This document shows, one piece after another, positions 33,261-33,567 of a stretch of DNA of 33,567 nt. Each line of letters starts with the position of its first letter. Position 1 is the first letter of the stretch. Below the pieces are notes generated by a model, which saw nothing but the letters and a program-made list of their open reading frames with translations, did no database searches and was not told the DNA's origin. Position numbers and translations under genes: made by a program. The stretch is from an uncultured Limnohabitans sp. (GTDB lineage Bacteria; Pseudomonadota; Gammaproteobacteria; Burkholderiales; Burkholderiaceae_C). The stretch lies in NCBI GenBank assembly GCA_937928195.1, contig CALEYZ010000102.1:1-33567 (forward strand). The letters are read 5' to 3'.

Positions 33261-33567
33261 CAAGAACCTAAATAAGTGCCGCCGTTCACATGCATCACTT
33301 GACCGGTGACAAAGCGTGCTTGATCACCTGCCAAAAATGCCACCATGCTGGCCACTTCATCGGCGGTACCCCGACGGTCCATCAAGGGATGGTGCTTGGC
33401 ATGGTGATTGGGCTCTGCCGAAGCCGTACCGCTGTTGCGCTTGGTTGAAATCATGCCAGGCGAGACACAGTTGACTGTGATACTCGGCGCCAGGTCATGC
33501 GCCAAGGCACGCGTCAATCCCACCAAACCTGATTTGGCTGTGACCACATGCGGGCGGTTCATGGCAC
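33260..33567 (-). CDS. Short-chain dehydrogenase/reductase, N-terminus outside the window
   Basis: About 102 C-terminal residues are present; the frame is open to the right edge, and the Met at 33562 is internal. TAKSGLVGLTRALA, ITVNCVSPGMI and VNGGTYLGS are typical of FabG-like SDRs. The segment before the active-site Lys reads RPHVVTAK: the Tyr expected four residues before Lys is Val. Either this is one of the SDR groups with a His in this place or the enzyme is catalytically altered. Coupled to the AbrB-type gene through TGATG. Confidence 0.8.
   Translation of the reverse strand, partial: AMNRPHVVTAKSGLVGLTRALAHDLAPSITVNCVSPGMISTKRNSGTASAEPNHHAKHHPLMDRRGTADEVASMVAFLAGDQARFVTGQVMHVNGGTYLGS

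Noticed and set aside
1..33567. CRISPR arrays, tRNAs, insertion sequences or phage attachment sites
   Set aside because: I saw no spaced repeats, cloverleaf candidates, transposase frames or flanking direct repeats. Absence is by reading, not by a dedicated search.

Overview
The window looks like chromosome of a Burkholderiales betaproteobacterium, most likely Comamonadaceae. The grounds are family resemblance only: a Gram-negative porin with a C-terminal Phe, AfuA-type and Bug-type solute-binding proteins, IorAB-like molybdenum hydroxylase subunits and moderate GC. I see no tRNA, rRNA, CRISPR array, insertion sequence or phage gene. About 30 genes are packed tightly, most with spacers of 0-60 bp.

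Layout. (1) Bases 1-7280, minus strand: one operon reading bicupin, EutA-like ATPase, proline iminopeptidase, [2Fe-2S] subunit and Tat-exported Mo subunit of a xanthine-oxidase-family hydroxylase, then the start of an AfuA-type binding protein cut by the window edge. (2) 7632-9325, plus: a porin with a strong terminator, then a small periplasmic cytochrome c. (3) 9353-19996, minus: one long operon reading a two-domain ABC permease, ABC ATPase, two single cupins, a second bicupin, two AfuA-type binding proteins, an MFS transporter and a Tat-exported thiamine-diphosphate enzyme. (4) 20349-24080, plus: an IclR regulator, a [2Fe-2S]/FAD/NAD reductase and a second EutA-like protein with a very His-rich tail. 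(5) 24161-26578: a nickel block with a NiCoT permease, NikR and a CobW-type GTPase. (6) 26627-32047: Rieske oxygenase 1 with a zinc alcohol dehydrogenase, a divergent Rieske ferredoxin, a Bug binding protein, and Rieske oxygenase 2, a close paralogue of the first. (7) 32214-33567, minus: an AbrB-type membrane protein translationally coupled to a truncated SDR.

The main finding is a shared DNA motif. A 17-bp inverted repeat, GTTC-N9-GAAC, often with TCAT inside, occurs in the upstream region of almost every block: bicupin/EutA operon, porin, ABC/cupin operon, iclR, Rieske 1/ferredoxin, Bug protein and Rieske 2. At three places it is a tandem pair with a 20-bp period (GTTC-N9-GAAC-N3-GTTC-N9-AAAC). 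The IclR protein at 20349 is the obvious candidate to bind it, so the window reads as one regulon.

Working model (inference): the porin and ABC/Bug/MFS systems bring in an aromatic or heteroaromatic compound. A periplasmic Mo-hydroxylase passing electrons to cytochrome c, and cytoplasmic Rieske oxygenases fed by the reductase and ferredoxin, oxidise it. Cupins and dehydrogenases process the products. Two EutA-like ATPases without any visible EutBC, one of them His-rich and beside nickel genes, suggest an undescribed activation or metal-loading role, possibly for the cupins. The substrate cannot be read from the sequence.
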